Virus record (IMG/VR): IMGVR_UViG_3300025769_000138
Coordinates: 1-57,206 of that record
DNA: 57,206 nucleotides
Reading direction: 5' to 3' (one strand)
Source: a virus
Within the stretch, counting starts at the first letter, position 1, and each line of letters starts with the position of its first letter. A model generated the notes under the pieces. It had not been told where the DNA came from. It did no database searches and saw nothing but the letters and a program-made list of their open reading frames with translations. Positions 1 through 7,723 of the stretch are shown here, in pieces. Both the position numbers and the translations under genes were made by a program.

Positions 1-169
1 CAGCAGAATGTATGTAGTTTTCTGTAAACCATTCAGTAAAATTATCAACACAAGTATCACCATCATAATAATCTAACGCTGTGTCAATGTCTTCTGTATG
101 GTCGCTTAAGTATTCTGAGTTATTAAATGCTTCAATTAATTTTTGTTTTTCTTGTGTGTTATTAGTCAT
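1..169 (-). CDS. Partial second copy of the 126-aa hypothetical gene (first ~56 codons)
   Basis: This reads leftward from an ATG at 169 and runs off the window start. It duplicates the N-terminal half of the gene at 56767-57147, with two amino-acid differences: residue 19 is Glu here and Lys in the full copy, and residue 24 is His here and Tyr there. The start is preceded by an AAAGGATAAAACT leader. If the genome is circular this is the same gene seen twice. If the ends are genuine redundant ends it is a truncated copy. Function is unknown. Confidence 0.8.
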   Translation of the reverse strand, partial: MTNNTQEKQKLIEAFNNSEYLSDHTEDIDTALDYYDGDTCVDNFTEWFTENYIHSA

Positions 170-228
170 AGTTTTATCCTTTCATTATGTAATTATAGTT
201 TTATTTTACAGTATATATTTTGTATAAT
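1..228. repeat. Left copy of 228-bp terminal direct repeat
   Basis: These bases recur at 56979-57206 with two substitutions (position 100 G versus 57078 A; position 115 C versus 57093 T). This is the usual sign of a circular or terminally redundant phage genome. It contains the 5' part of a leftward gene whose full copy lies at the right end. The mismatches mean it is not a perfectly exact assembly overlap. Confidence 0.95.
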
Positions 229-301
229 AGATAGTAAAGTATTTATATATGCTTTTTTAATAATTGCATTAGCTTTGTTCCTTTTTATTGGTTAAGTAAA
301 G

Positions 302-508
302 TTAAAAATCTTCTTTATAGTATGAGCTATAACATGAGTTTACACCTCCAATATCTAGCCATACAACTTCTGCATCAGGTTCATAATTATGTAGTTGTTC
401 TTCTGCATGGCTAGGTTCTTCAGCATCACAAGTAAACGCTAGCGGTGCATCTGCAGGCAATAAAGACTTATCTCTGTATAGTATAGTGTATGTTTTTAGT
501 TTTGACAT
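302..508 (-). CDS. Small hypothetical protein (68 aa)
   Basis: The product begins MSKLKTYTILYRD and is acidic in its second half. I recognise no domain. The reading frame stays open upstream, but the ATG at 508 is chosen because it directly follows AAAGGAGTAAAACCA, a variant of the leader used by the neighbouring genes. It is part of a leftward run of small genes typical of host-takeover regions, an inference from position only. Confidence 0.7.
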   Translation of the reverse strand: MSKLKTYTILYRDKSLLPADAPLAFTCDAEEPSHAEEQLHNYEPDAEVVWLDIGGVNSCYSSYYKEDF

Positions 509-521
509 TGGTTTTACTCCT

Positions 522-716
522 TTATTTATCATTAAGTAATGTTACTAATATTTTAATTAATTCTTGTTCGTTTATAGATTCATTAAGTTGCAACATAAGC
601 AATACGTCTTGTGTATCAAAATCTTTGCAAGCATCTTTATACTGTTCTATCATTTGCTTGCGTTGTCCGTTGATATAGGATTCTACTATATCATTTATTC
701 TTTCACCTAATGTCAT
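522..716 (-). CDS. Small hypothetical protein (64 aa), helical
   Basis: The product is predicted all-helical and charged (MTLGERINDIVESYINGQ...), with no recognisable domain. The start at 716 directly follows AAAGGAGTAAAGACA, the shared leader of this gene block. The next gene downstream (302-508) begins 14 bp after this stop. Confidence 0.7.
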   Translation of the reverse strand: MTLGERINDIVESYINGQRKQMIEQYKDACKDFDTQDVLLMLQLNESINEQELIKILVTLLNDK

Positions 717-736
717 TGTCTTTACTCCTTTAAGTA

Positions 737-901
737 TTATAAATCTATATAGTTACTTTCATGAATATATCTACAAGTATTTATTAATTCCCTTGCCATA
801 TCCACGGGTATACCTTGGTGCTCTGCAAACTTCTTTATGGTTAAGTAGTTGTTTATATAGTCTAAGTATATTTCACTAAGTGTATATCTATTGTTTCGCA
901 T
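737..901 (-). CDS. 54-aa protein, possible small helix-turn-helix
   Basis: The translation begins MRNNRYTLSEIYLDYINN. The middle (residues about 20-42, with YLTIKKFAEHQGIPVDMARE inside it) has a helix / short turn / helix pattern that resembles small DNA-binding or adaptor proteins of marine phages. The start at 901 is preceded by AAAGGGTAAAGACA, the leader shared by this block, and the frame closes cleanly with TAA at 737. The DNA-binding role is inference. Confidence 0.65.
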   Translation of the reverse strand: MRNNRYTLSEIYLDYINNYLTIKKFAEHQGIPVDMARELINTCRYIHESNYIDL

Positions 902-913
902 TGTCTTTACCCT

Positions 914-1063
914 TTATTTTGTTAAGTTTAAATATTGTAACCAGTCTTTAGCAACCATTACCCCATACTTATGAAGGTTTATTTTCTTAATAATTTTAGG
1001 GTTATAAAATTCCAATACAGGTTTTAGAGTTTTCTTGTTTATTAGTATGTAAGATGTTTTCAT
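914..1063 (-). CDS. 49-aa hypothetical basic protein
   Basis: It begins MKTSYILINKKTLKPVLEFY and is rich in Lys and aromatic residues, with no recognised domain. The start at 1063 is preceded by AAAGGACTAAAGACA and the stop (TAA) is at 914. The strictly conserved leader is the main reason for believing such a short gene. Confidence 0.6.
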   Translation of the reverse strand: MKTSYILINKKTLKPVLEFYNPKIIKKINLHKYGVMVAKDWLQYLNLTK

Positions 1064-1086
1064 TGTCTTTAGTCCTTTATTTATTG

Positions 1087-1410
1087 TTATACTTCATAGC
1101 CTTTATTATGTATACTTGTAAACAGATTATAATCATTATAAAATGTATCCTTAATTAATTGTTTAGCAATTTTAAAAGAAAAGCAATCATACCCATTGTT
1201 ATCTATAAAATGTTTGTTATTATATTCTATTTGCCAATACTTTTTGCCATAATTAAGTTGGTTTATTAGTGCAATAGGATAATATATAGCATTTCTGCTT
1301 TTATCAAAAGGTTTTACCAATGTTTCCACCCTATAAAATCCGTCATCTACTTTAGTGAATTTTAGTTTTAATTTTTTTAATCTTTCTTGATATGTTTTTA
1401 TATCTACCAT
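1087..1410 (-). CDS. Hypothetical protein (107 aa)
   Basis: This is a lysine- and tyrosine-rich soluble protein (MVDIKTYQERLKKLKLKFTK...) with no family I can name. It starts at 1410 after AAAGGGACTAAAGACA. It belongs to the leftward small-gene block that begins next to the divergent control region, so early expression is likely by position. Confidence 0.7.
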   Translation of the reverse strand: MVDIKTYQERLKKLKLKFTKVDDGFYRVETLVKPFDKSRNAIYYPIALINQLNYGKKYWQIEYNNKHFIDNNGYDCFSFKIAKQLIKDTFYNDYNLFTSIHNKGYEV

Positions 1411-1435
1411 TGTCTTTAGTCCCTTTGTTTATTTA

Positions 1436-1633
1436 TTAACTCCAAGTGATTTTACTTAGTATTCTTGTATTTAAATATAGTGTTTTATGCACTTGCCTTA
1501 GATACATTAATTTATCTTCCTCATTTTCCTTCTCACAACTTGTTATTAAGTCCAACAAGTTGTCTTGAATAACTTTTAGGTTCAATGTTATAAGTTTTAG
1601 TTGGTTGTCTTTTTTCTTTTGGCAGTCGTTCAT
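1436..1633 (-). CDS. Hypothetical helical protein (65 aa)
   Basis: The product is a predicted long helical or coiled-coil protein (MNDCQKKKDNQLKLITLNLK...). No domain is recognised. It starts at 1633 after AAAGGAGTAAAGACA. It lies in the leftward early-type block. Confidence 0.65.
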   Translation of the reverse strand: MNDCQKKKDNQLKLITLNLKVIQDNLLDLITSCEKENEEDKLMYLRQVHKTLYLNTRILSKITWS

Positions 1634-1646
1634 TGTCTTTACTCCT

Positions 1647-1934
1647 TTATTTATATTGGTTAATTCTTTTTGTATATTCTTTTCTAGCCTCTGTTAGTGT
1701 GTCATAACTATCCCAAAATTCTCTATCTCTTATATTATTATTATATCCTTTAATATGTATACAAGCACTATCTTTTTCTAATGTTAGAATTACACCATTT
1801 AATTCTACGGACTCTATATAGCCGCACGCAAGGGCGTATTCTGATAGCTTGCCAGTTTTTGTATAAAATAAGGTTTTAGTATCCTCATTTACTTCTTTAT
1901 GAAAGGAATTTGTTTTAATATTTTTTACATACAT
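1647..1934 (-). CDS. Hypothetical protein (95 aa), first gene of leftward block
   Basis: Function is not recognised. The N-terminus is MYVKNIKTNSFHKEV and the protein is mixed alpha/beta. It is the first leftward gene after the non-coding control region, so it is probably the first transcribed. The start at 1934 follows AAAGGACTAAAGACA. Confidence 0.7.
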   Translation of the reverse strand: MYVKNIKTNSFHKEVNEDTKTLFYTKTGKLSEYALACGYIESVELNGVILTLEKDSACIHIKGYNNNIRDREFWDSYDTLTEARKEYTKRINQYK

Positions 1935-1952
1935 TGTCTTTAGTCCTTTAAT
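1935..1952 (-). promoter_or_regulatory. Shared translation leader AAAGGA(G/C)TAAAGACA-ATG
   Basis: The same leader, read on the minus strand as AAAGGA(G/C)TAAAGACA immediately before ATG, sits in front of the genes starting at 1934, 1633, 1410, 1063, 901 and 716, with a close variant at 508. It includes a Shine-Dalgarno core, but the conserved TAAAGACA between that core and ATG goes beyond a normal ribosome site. A variant (GGAGTAAAGAGA) precedes the gene starting at 45381. Confidence 0.75.
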
Positions 1953-2072
1953 AATTGATTCGTTCGATAACTCTATTAATACACATATTGATTATGTATG
2001 CAAGCATTATTTTAAAGAAAGTTGAAAAAAGTTTTTAAAGTATTGATATTAAAGAATATTTTAAAGATGGTA

Positions 2073-2102
2073 GACTAAAGAAAGACTAAAGAAAGACTAA
2101 AG
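2073..2102 (+). repeat. 11-bp tandem repeat GACTAAAGAAA, 2.7 copies
   Basis: Two full units and a third partial unit lie head to tail. The word GACTAAAG also occurs inside the conserved leader of the leftward genes (GGACTAAAGACA), and related words are dense at 2805-2905. It may be a protein-binding iteron. Function is not shown by sequence alone. Confidence 0.8.
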
Positions 2103-2143
2103 TTAATATATTAATACATTATAGGAGGGTATATATTTTAGAA

Positions 2144-2159
2144 TGTTTCACATGAAACA
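2144..2159. promoter_or_regulatory. parS-like centromere site TGTTTCACATGAAACA
   Basis: This 16-mer differs by a single base from the bacterial chromosomal parS palindrome TGTTTCACGTGAAACA bound by ParB. Seven-base arms TGTTTCA/TGAAACA are perfect, and only the ninth base differs (A for G). A 15/16 match is very unlikely by chance in 57 kb. No parA or parB gene is visible here, so binding of host ParB is the natural hypothesis. Confidence 0.6.
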
Positions 2160-2214
2160 ATAGGGGAGGATAGATTTTAGATTTTAGCTAAGGCTTTAGT
2201 TATGTTTGGACTCA

Positions 2215-2252
2215 CCCCAAAGAACAACCCCCATAAATATCCCTCAATTCCC
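2215..2252 (-). other. Four G-runs on the minus strand (possible G-quadruplex)
   Basis: Read on the minus strand there are four runs of at least three G (3, 3, 5, 4) separated by loops of 6, 8 and 9 bases. On the other strand, 2297-2318 carries runs of 4, 5 and 5 G. Such runs stand out against the low-GC background and cluster only in the divergent control region. Confidence 0.5.
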
Positions 2253-2720
2253 TTTTTAAATCAAGGCTTAAGCCCTAGCATTAGTTAAATTCTTAAGGGG
2301 TATGCGGGGGTCAGGGGGACTAGTGTAGGTAGTATATACCAAACCCCTGGAAAATCCCCAAAAAATAGTAATTCCAGTTAGTATATAAGCACCCCCTATG
2401 GACCTATCTAAAAAATATTATAAAAAATAGGGATCTAAAATAAAAATAAAATAAAAACCATTAGTAGTTTTCCTACTAGCATAAGATATCAGTGGAAGAA
2501 CTCTTAAGAAACCCCTTTAAATCTGCGCTTAAAAGGTTGATACCTGTTAGTATATAAAGAATATATTATAAACTCTATGTATTATAACTAAAACTTATAA
2601 AGAATAGTATGTTATTAGTTTTATTAAAGTTATATTATAGAAACTCATAGCATATATAAAGTTTGTCAAGCTTTTTCTTATTTCAAGAAGCTAGGTTTTC
2701 TGCGGGTTTCAGCACCCTAT

Positions 2721-2749
2721 TTGACATTAGTATAAAAAATCTGTATAAT
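2721..2749 (+). promoter_or_regulatory. Consensus sigma70 promoter for the rightward module
   Basis: TTGACA at 2721-2726 and TATAAT at 2744-2749 are both perfect consensus hexamers with an optimal 17-bp spacer. It points at the rightward virion genes, whose first member starts at 3002. Its strength and the absence of a phage RNA polymerase gene suggest the host enzyme transcribes this module. Confidence 0.9.
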
Positions 2750-3001
2750 GTTTATTGAGGGTGGGGAAAATACTATCTTAAGCTTAAGACTAGAGCCTAA
2801 ATCTTAGAGACACTAAAGACTTTAGCTAAAAACTTTCTAAAGTCCTACTAAAGTCTTTCTAAAGAATATAAGATTCCTACTAAAACCCTAATAAAGTCTT
2901 TATAAAAACAATAACTAAAAGAATATAAATAATATCTCTAAGATAATAAGACTTAACTAAAAGAAAATAAAATATATCTTAAAGATAAAGACTTAAGTAT
3001 A

Positions 3002-3193
3002 ATGTATAATAAAATATTAAATGAGATAAATAGTATATCTTACTGTACATTAGATAAATATCTAAAAGAATTAGAATTATTATGTTTATCTGTACATGTA
3101 AAGAATAAGTTTCCTTTAGATAAAAGAAATATAAAGGAAATATATAATATCATATGTGATGAATTTAAAATTATTCCACCTGTAGAGGTATAA
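3002..3193 (+). CDS. Hypothetical protein (63 aa)
   Basis: This is the first rightward gene downstream of the strong promoter. It begins MYNKILNEINSISYCTLDKY and contains two Cys. No domain is recognised. Ribosome-site support is weak (the leader is only AT-rich), so the gene is plausible rather than certain. A roughly 78-bp AT-rich gap separates it from the first structural-type gene. Confidence 0.5.
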   Translation: MYNKILNEINSISYCTLDKYLKELELLCLSVHVKNKFPLDKRNIKEIYNIICDEFKIIPPVEV

Positions 3194-3271
3194 GCTATAG
3201 TCTGTGTCTTAAAGATATAGATCTTTTCTTATAGTATCTTATACCTCTTTCATTTTGTATAAATAAAGTTT

Positions 3272-3556
3272 ATGAACGGACAAATTCAAAGAAGAGGAAG
3301 TTTCTATATTGCTATAGCTCCAGGTAGAGTTAGATTAGAAGGTGAATATAGAACTAAGTCTCAAGCCTTAGCAGCTTTAAATGAGTATAATATATCTGTA
3401 CATCAAGAGAAGATAGATCTTCTTGCTAAAGAATCTGAAAGAAAAGCTAAAGAAGCTGAAGAGCTTAAAGAAATACAAGCTGTAGTAGAAAAGAGAAAAG
3501 CAGCTAGAGCTAAAAAGAAATCAACTAAAAATAAATCAACTAAAGGAAGTAAGTAA
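3272..3556 (+). CDS. Hypothetical protein with charged coiled coil and Lys-rich tail (94 aa)
   Basis: Residues 1-45 form a compact mixed domain. Residues about 46-80 are a highly charged predicted coiled coil, and the last ~18 residues are a Lys/Ser/Thr-rich basic tail. The stop overlaps the start of the next gene by 1 bp (TAATG), indicating coupled translation with the structural genes. It may be a virion or nucleic-acid-binding protein. Function is unknown. Confidence 0.65.
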   Translation: MNGQIQRRGSFYIAIAPGRVRLEGEYRTKSQALAALNEYNISVHQEKIDLLAKESERKAKEAEELKEIQAVVEKRKAARAKKKSTKNKSTKGSK

Positions 3557-3846
3557 TGCCTTTATTAGTATTATGTGCAGCTCAAGCTAATGGAACTAGT
3601 ACAGCTGTAAAGATGGATAGGTCAAGCTATAACTATAGAGCAGGATCTATTTATGTATCAGGGACTTTTGATGGAGCTACTGTACAATTAGAAGCTACCC
3701 CTGATGATGGAACTACCTGGTTTAATGTATCAGGAGGTAGCTTCACAGCTAAAGAAGCTAAAGAATTAAGTATCAGTGCTACTCATTTAAGAGTAACAGT
3801 ATCTGGTGGTGGTGGATCTGAAAGTATTAACGTTTGGTTAGGATAG
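3556..3846 (+). CDS. Small beta-sandwich virion protein (96 aa)
   Basis: This Gly/Ser/Thr-rich beta protein has a central GSIYVSGTFDGATVQLE and DDGTTWFNV pattern, typical of small jelly-roll or Ig-like phage appendage domains. The N-terminal domain of the next gene has a related pattern (NPGTLYFDFSIDGTNWD), so the two may be paralogous domains of an adhesion complex. It is translationally coupled to the previous gene. Confidence 0.65.
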   Translation: MPLLVLCAAQANGTSTAVKMDRSSYNYRAGSIYVSGTFDGATVQLEATPDDGTTWFNVSGGSFTAKEAKELSISATHLRVTVSGGGGSESINVWLG

Positions 3847-3850
3847 TAAT

Positions 3851-5011
3851 TTGGCTTTAATAGATCCTAATCAATCTATTGTCTCTTCAGGTAATAGTTC
3901 TGTAACCCCTTTGTCTAGTGGAGCCACCTTCACAGGTACAGGAGAACGGAATGATTTTAGTCATGTAGGAGTACAACTAAAAACTGATAATCCAGGTACA
4001 TTATATTTTGATTTCAGTATTGATGGTACTAACTGGGATAGTACATATCCTGTAAATGGATTTAGAGTAGCAGCTAATATATCTGAATTTCACACTGCGG
4101 TTAAATTAGGTAGGTACTTTCGGGTTCGATTAGTTAATGATACAGGCGCACAGACATTCTTACGTCTCGCCACCTATTATGGAAACTATTTTGTTCCGTC
4201 TGTAGCACCTCTCAATCAACAGGCAGGATTAAACCAAGATGCTATATTTACTAGAGGCACTATACCCCAAGATGAAATACGTATAGGTAGACGAGCTGGG
4301 GCAGACGGCTGGACTAAATTCGGTTATAGGGATGACCTACAATCAGCTTCTGGAGAGCAAACTATATGGGCTGCTTCTGGTAATTTTACTCCTTTAACAA
4401 GTGCTGAAACATTTGATATTGCTTATGATGGTACGGCTGGTGGATCCACAGATGGTGCAGGTACTAATGGAGCTACAGAACTAGCCTTCTATTATATAGA
4501 TTCAGATGGGCTTCCTGCTATATCTACTCATACATTAGGTACTGATGGTAGTGATACTACTTCTTTTAGTGGCTTAGGTATTAATAGGGTTGCTGTTAGT
4601 GCAAGTGGATCTAATGATTATAATACAAGTGATATAACTGTAACAGCTACTACATCAGGTACGACTCAGGCTATTATACCTGCTGAGGGAAGTGTTACTC
4701 AGCAAGCTATATATTTTAATGGGTCTAATCATGATGCTATACTTAAGTACCTATTTTTTAATGTTAATAAATTATCAGGATCGAATCCTAAAGTTACTGT
4801 AAAAGCCTATGTTTATAATAGAGCGGTAGCCACTAGGTATGAAGTGTTTAGACATATTATTGATACTCAATCAGAGAATACTATAACTATTACTGAACCT
4901 GTAGGATTTAATTTATCCCCTACAGATGTGTTATACTTTACAGCTGATACAGATCAGAATGATACAGTGATTACTTTAAGATTTAGTTTAAATCAATACC
5001 AGAGGACTTAA
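3851..5011 (+). CDS. Putative virion appendage/tail protein (386 aa)
   Basis: This large, beta-rich, low-charge protein has features of phage appendages: an N-terminal domain (about 1-115) with FDFSIDGTNW, a middle Gly/Thr-rich region, and a C-terminal beta domain ending SLNQYQRT. The start is TTG, 4 bp after the previous stop. The stop overlaps the ATG of the spike gene by 1 bp, so the two proteins are probably made together and may assemble together. Tail role is inferred from composition and neighbours. Confidence 0.65.
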   Translation: MALIDPNQSIVSSGNSSVTPLSSGATFTGTGERNDFSHVGVQLKTDNPGTLYFDFSIDGTNWDSTYPVNGFRVAANISEFHTAVKLGRYFRVRLVNDTGAQTFLRLATYYGNYFVPSVAPLNQQAGLNQDAIFTRGTIPQDEIRIGRRAGADGWTKFGYRDDLQSASGEQTIWAASGNFTPLTSAETFDIAYDGTAGGSTDGAGTNGATELAFYYIDSDGLPAISTHTLGTDGSDTTSFSGLGINRVAVSASGSNDYNTSDITVTATTSGTTQAIIPAEGSVTQQAIYFNGSNHDAILKYLFFNVNKLSGSNPKVTVKAYVYNRAVATRYEVFRHIIDTQSENTITITEPVGFNLSPTDVLYFTADTDQNDTVITLRFSLNQYQRT

Positions 5012-6963
5012 TGGCAATAGTTTATAATGATAATGAAGTAACTAGTACACAGCTATTTGAAGCTAAGGACTTTGGAGCTATAGCAGATGGTAGTACTGAC
5101 TCTAGGGCTGCTATTAATTCTGCTATAGATGCAGCCTTTAATGCTGGTGGTGGTGTAGTATTATTAGAAGCAGGTACATATATTGTAACAGGTACTGGTA
5201 CTAAATCAGATGGAGCCATCCAAGTAAAGACTAATGTAGCTTTAAAAGGCAAAGGCTTAGGTGTTACTATTATTAAACTCCAAGATACATTCGGTAGTGC
5301 AGTAACAGGATTAATACGTACTCCAGGAGCAGAGGTGACAAGGAATGTTTATGTATCTGATCTTACTATAGATGGCAACAGAGCTAATAATCTTGCAGCA
5401 GCAGGTACAGTTATAGGTATGTATTGTGGGGTAAGTCCTTCAATAAATATTACTTCAATAACTAGATCTGGCTCTACAGCTACAGCCTTGACAGCGGATA
5501 CTCAAGAGATAGTTAATGGTCAGACTGTACATATATTTGCAGAAGATCCTGAAATTACGGAACCAGAATACTTAGGAGATTTTACTGTAGCTAATGTAGT
5601 TACAAATACCAGTTTTGAATACACAGTATCAGGCACTCCTACTACTCCTGCTACAGGAAATGTATTATTCTATGATAACTCTGAAGCTAATGCCTCAGAC
5701 TATGATATTACTTTTGAAAGAGTAGAGATTAAAGATTGTAATGATTACGGGTTTGACCCTCATGAAAGAGTAACAAGATTAAGATTAATAGATTGTAAGT
5801 CGGAGGGTAATGGTGAAGACAATTATGTTGCAGATTATATCATTGATGGGCAATACAAAGGATGTACTTCTGCCTCTGCTGATCGCCATGGGTTTAATAT
5901 CACTACTGGTACTAACAACTTTAGACTAACTAATTGCAGTTCATCTGGAGATACAGAGAATGGTATTATTGTACAGAAAGGGTCTGGCAATACACCTGAT
6001 TGTAAAGATATATTAATAGCCCATAATACTGTAGAGCTAGCAGGTAAAGAAGGTATAAAGATCAGACAATCTCATGACTATATTGTTAAAGGTAATATTA
6101 TAAGAAGTAATGCCAGAGATGGTATGGAGATTAAAGGATCTACTTATGGTATTATTACAGCTAATGAGTTTTCTAACAATGGTACTTCTAATAACAATAG
6201 CTACTCTGATGTAGAAATATATGAAGAAAATGGTTCTACCCCCTCTCAATATAATACTGTATCTAGTAATGTTCATAGAGCTACAGGGACTAATAAGGTT
6301 AAGTACTTTATTGAAGAGGTGGATGATTCTTCTAACTTTAATAGTATCCTAGATAATAAGACAGATGGCAATGCTGTTACTCAAGATATATTAATATCAG
6401 GTATTAATTCTAAAGAAGGGATTACTACTCAGCCAGAAAAATATATTGTAAACAATTACTACTACCCAAGACCTACTGGAGGATCTATATCAACTAAGAC
6501 TTTAACAGCTGGTAGAGAATATTATGTAGGTAGTTTTGTAGCTAAGGAAACTGTTACAGTAACTAGGTTAGGAATTGATGTAGCTACAGGTACAGGTACT
6601 GGTGGGGATACAGCTATCCTAGGTATCTATACAGATAAAGATGGACTACCGTATAAACTTGTAGGAACTAATGATGCAGAAGTAGCTATAGATGCTACAG
6701 CCCAAGTAGAAGCTACAGTATCCTGTCCTCTAGTTAAAGGTAAGAGATACTGGATGGTAGTTAATGTAGAAGCTAATGTATCCTTATCTGCTTTTGCTAA
6801 CTCAAATAATGTGAGAGACACTGGAGGTACTGCATGGAATGGAACCTCTACTCTAGTTAAAGATACTGTAGCTTATAGCAGTACTTTAGCAGCTACGTCT
6901 TCAGCTACAGCTGGAGATTACAGCAATGAATCCAACCCTTTAATGTGGTTTAGAATAGTATAA
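5011..6963 (+). CDS. Tail spike, right-handed beta-helix (650 aa)
   Basis: Residues about 15-60 contain DFGAIADGSTDSRAAINSAI, the classic start of pectate-lyase-like phage spikes. This is followed by long arrays of short beta-helix repeats (about 90-430). A C-terminal beta-sandwich (about 480-650) is likely a receptor or carbohydrate module. Proteins of this build bind or cut surface polysaccharide. No catalytic residues can be assigned from sequence alone. It is unusual that it lies upstream of the terminase genes rather than with the fibres at 17728. Confidence 0.85.
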   Translation: MAIVYNDNEVTSTQLFEAKDFGAIADGSTDSRAAINSAIDAAFNAGGGVVLLEAGTYIVTGTGTKSDGAIQVKTNVALKGKGLGVTIIKLQDTFGSAVTGLIRTPGAEVTRNVYVSDLTIDGNRANNLAAAGTVIGMYCGVSPSINITSITRSGSTATALTADTQEIVNGQTVHIFAEDPEITEPEYLGDFTVANVVTNTSFEYTVSGTPTTPATGNVLFYDNSEANASDYDITFERVEIKDCNDYGFDPHERVTRLRLIDCKSEGNGEDNYVADYIIDGQYKGCTSASADRHGFNITTGTNNFRLTNCSSSGDTENGIIVQKGSGNTPDCKDILIAHNTVELAGKEGIKIRQSHDYIVKGNIIRSNARDGMEIKGSTYGIITANEFSNNGTSNNNSYSDVEIYEENGSTPSQYNTVSSNVHRATGTNKVKYFIEEVDDSSNFNSILDNKTDGNAVTQDILISGINSKEGITTQPEKYIVNNYYYPRPTGGSISTKTLTAGREYYVGSFVAKETVTVTRLGIDVATGTGTGGDTAILGIYTDKDGLPYKLVGTNDAEVAIDATAQVEATVSCPLVKGKRYWMVVNVEANVSLSAFANSNNVRDTGGTAWNGTSTLVKDTVAYSSTLAATSSATAGDYSNESNPLMWFRIV

Positions 6964-7322
6964 TGAGTAAACTAACACCTAAACAAGAAGCTTTTCTTGA
7001 ATTGTTATTTGATAAAGAGATATCTTCTCCTGAAGAAGCAGCTAAGATAGCTGGTTATGAATGTTCTGTGGCTGCTATATTGAAGTCTAAAGCTTTATCT
7101 AAAGCTGTATTAGAACGTTCTCAACAGTTTACTGCTCTTCATGCACCTTCAGCTATAATGCGTATATTAAGTGTTATGGATAAACCTCATACTAGAGGAG
7201 CAGCCAATGCTCTTAATGCAGCCAAGGAGATATTAGATAGGGGTGGCTTAGTAAAGAAAGACAAGCTGGAAGTTGAGAGTACTCAGAAGACAGCTATTGT
7301 AGTATTACCAGAAATAGATTAA
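6963..7322 (+). CDS. Terminase small subunit-like protein (119 aa)
   Basis: The N-terminus KLTPKQEAFLELLF...SSPEEAAKIAGY is the standard DNA-recognition helix-turn-helix of small terminase subunits, followed by a helical oligomerisation region and a short acidic C-terminus. It lies 1.1 kb upstream of the large subunit, with two small genes between them. It overlaps the spike stop by 1 bp. It would recognise phage DNA and feed it to the packaging motor. Confidence 0.8.
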   Translation: MSKLTPKQEAFLELLFDKEISSPEEAAKIAGYECSVAAILKSKALSKAVLERSQQFTALHAPSAIMRILSVMDKPHTRGAANALNAAKEILDRGGLVKKDKLEVESTQKTAIVVLPEID

Positions 7323-7332
7323 GGAGTTTTAA

Positions 7333-7722
7333 ATGAGTGTAATTACTAGACGTGATATCCTTCGTAAATTAGGTACGGGATATAATCAAAAAGAACTAAC
7401 AATTATTATGGATGATGTATCTACAGCAGGATCAGCCTTTACGGTTTCCCCTGTAGCAGGTACTATCTCTAAGATTTATAGCATTATTGATGGGACTATT
7501 GCTACAGCAGATGCTGGTATCACAACTGAGATTAATGGGACAGCAGTAACAGGCGGTGCTATTACTATTACTCAGTCAGGATCAGCAGCAGGGGATGTAG
7601 ATTCCGCTACTCCTTCAGCAGCTAATACTGTAGCAGTAGGAGATGCTATTGAGATCATTACTGATGGTGCTAGTACAAATACCGTACGAGCTAATTTTGT
7701 AATTGTAATTGATGTAGATTAA
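7333..7722 (+). CDS. Putative virion decoration-type protein (129 aa)
   Basis: This Ala/Thr/Gly-rich beta protein has an acidic end (FVIVIDVD). Its composition and secondary-structure pattern resemble the putative decoration protein after the capsid gene (14965-15417), although I see no clear residue-by-residue match. AAGGAGTTTTAA precedes the ATG. It sits between small-terminase and recombinase-domain genes. A capsid surface or fibre role is inferred. Confidence 0.55.
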   Translation: MSVITRRDILRKLGTGYNQKELTIIMDDVSTAGSAFTVSPVAGTISKIYSIIDGTIATADAGITTEINGTAVTGGAITITQSGSAAGDVDSATPSAANTVAVGDAIEIITDGASTNTVRANFVIVIDVD

Positions 7723-7723
7723 T

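Larger units (their letters stand above)
1935..3001. other. Non-coding divergent control region, candidate origin
   Basis: No convincing gene lies in these 1067 bases. Leftward genes leave one side and rightward genes the other. The region holds an 11-bp tandem repeat (2073-2102), a parS-like 16-mer (2144-2159), C-run and G-run clusters (2215-2252, 2297-2318), a 10-bp palindrome GGCTTAAGCC (2265-2274), two copies of GTTAGTATATAA (ending 2388 and 2557), a consensus rightward promoter (2721-2749), and many copies of CTAAAG-type words at 2805-2990. The structure-rich, G-tract-rich content suits a replication origin plus promoter region, which is inference. Confidence 0.7.

Noticed and set aside
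229-301. A short 8-codon frame with AAAAAGGA before ATG in the gap
   Set aside because: Too short and has no sequence support; the gap shows only AT-rich DNA.
2633-2669. Leftward promoter from TTGACA (minus strand, 2664-2669) and TATAAT (near 2633)
   Set aside because: Spacing is about 24 bp, too long for sigma70, and no good hexamer lies at 17 bp; the leftward promoter stays unidentified.
5022-6821. Minus-strand frames inside the spike gene
   Set aside because: They are shadows of the spike reading frame, with no ribosome sites and low-quality composition.
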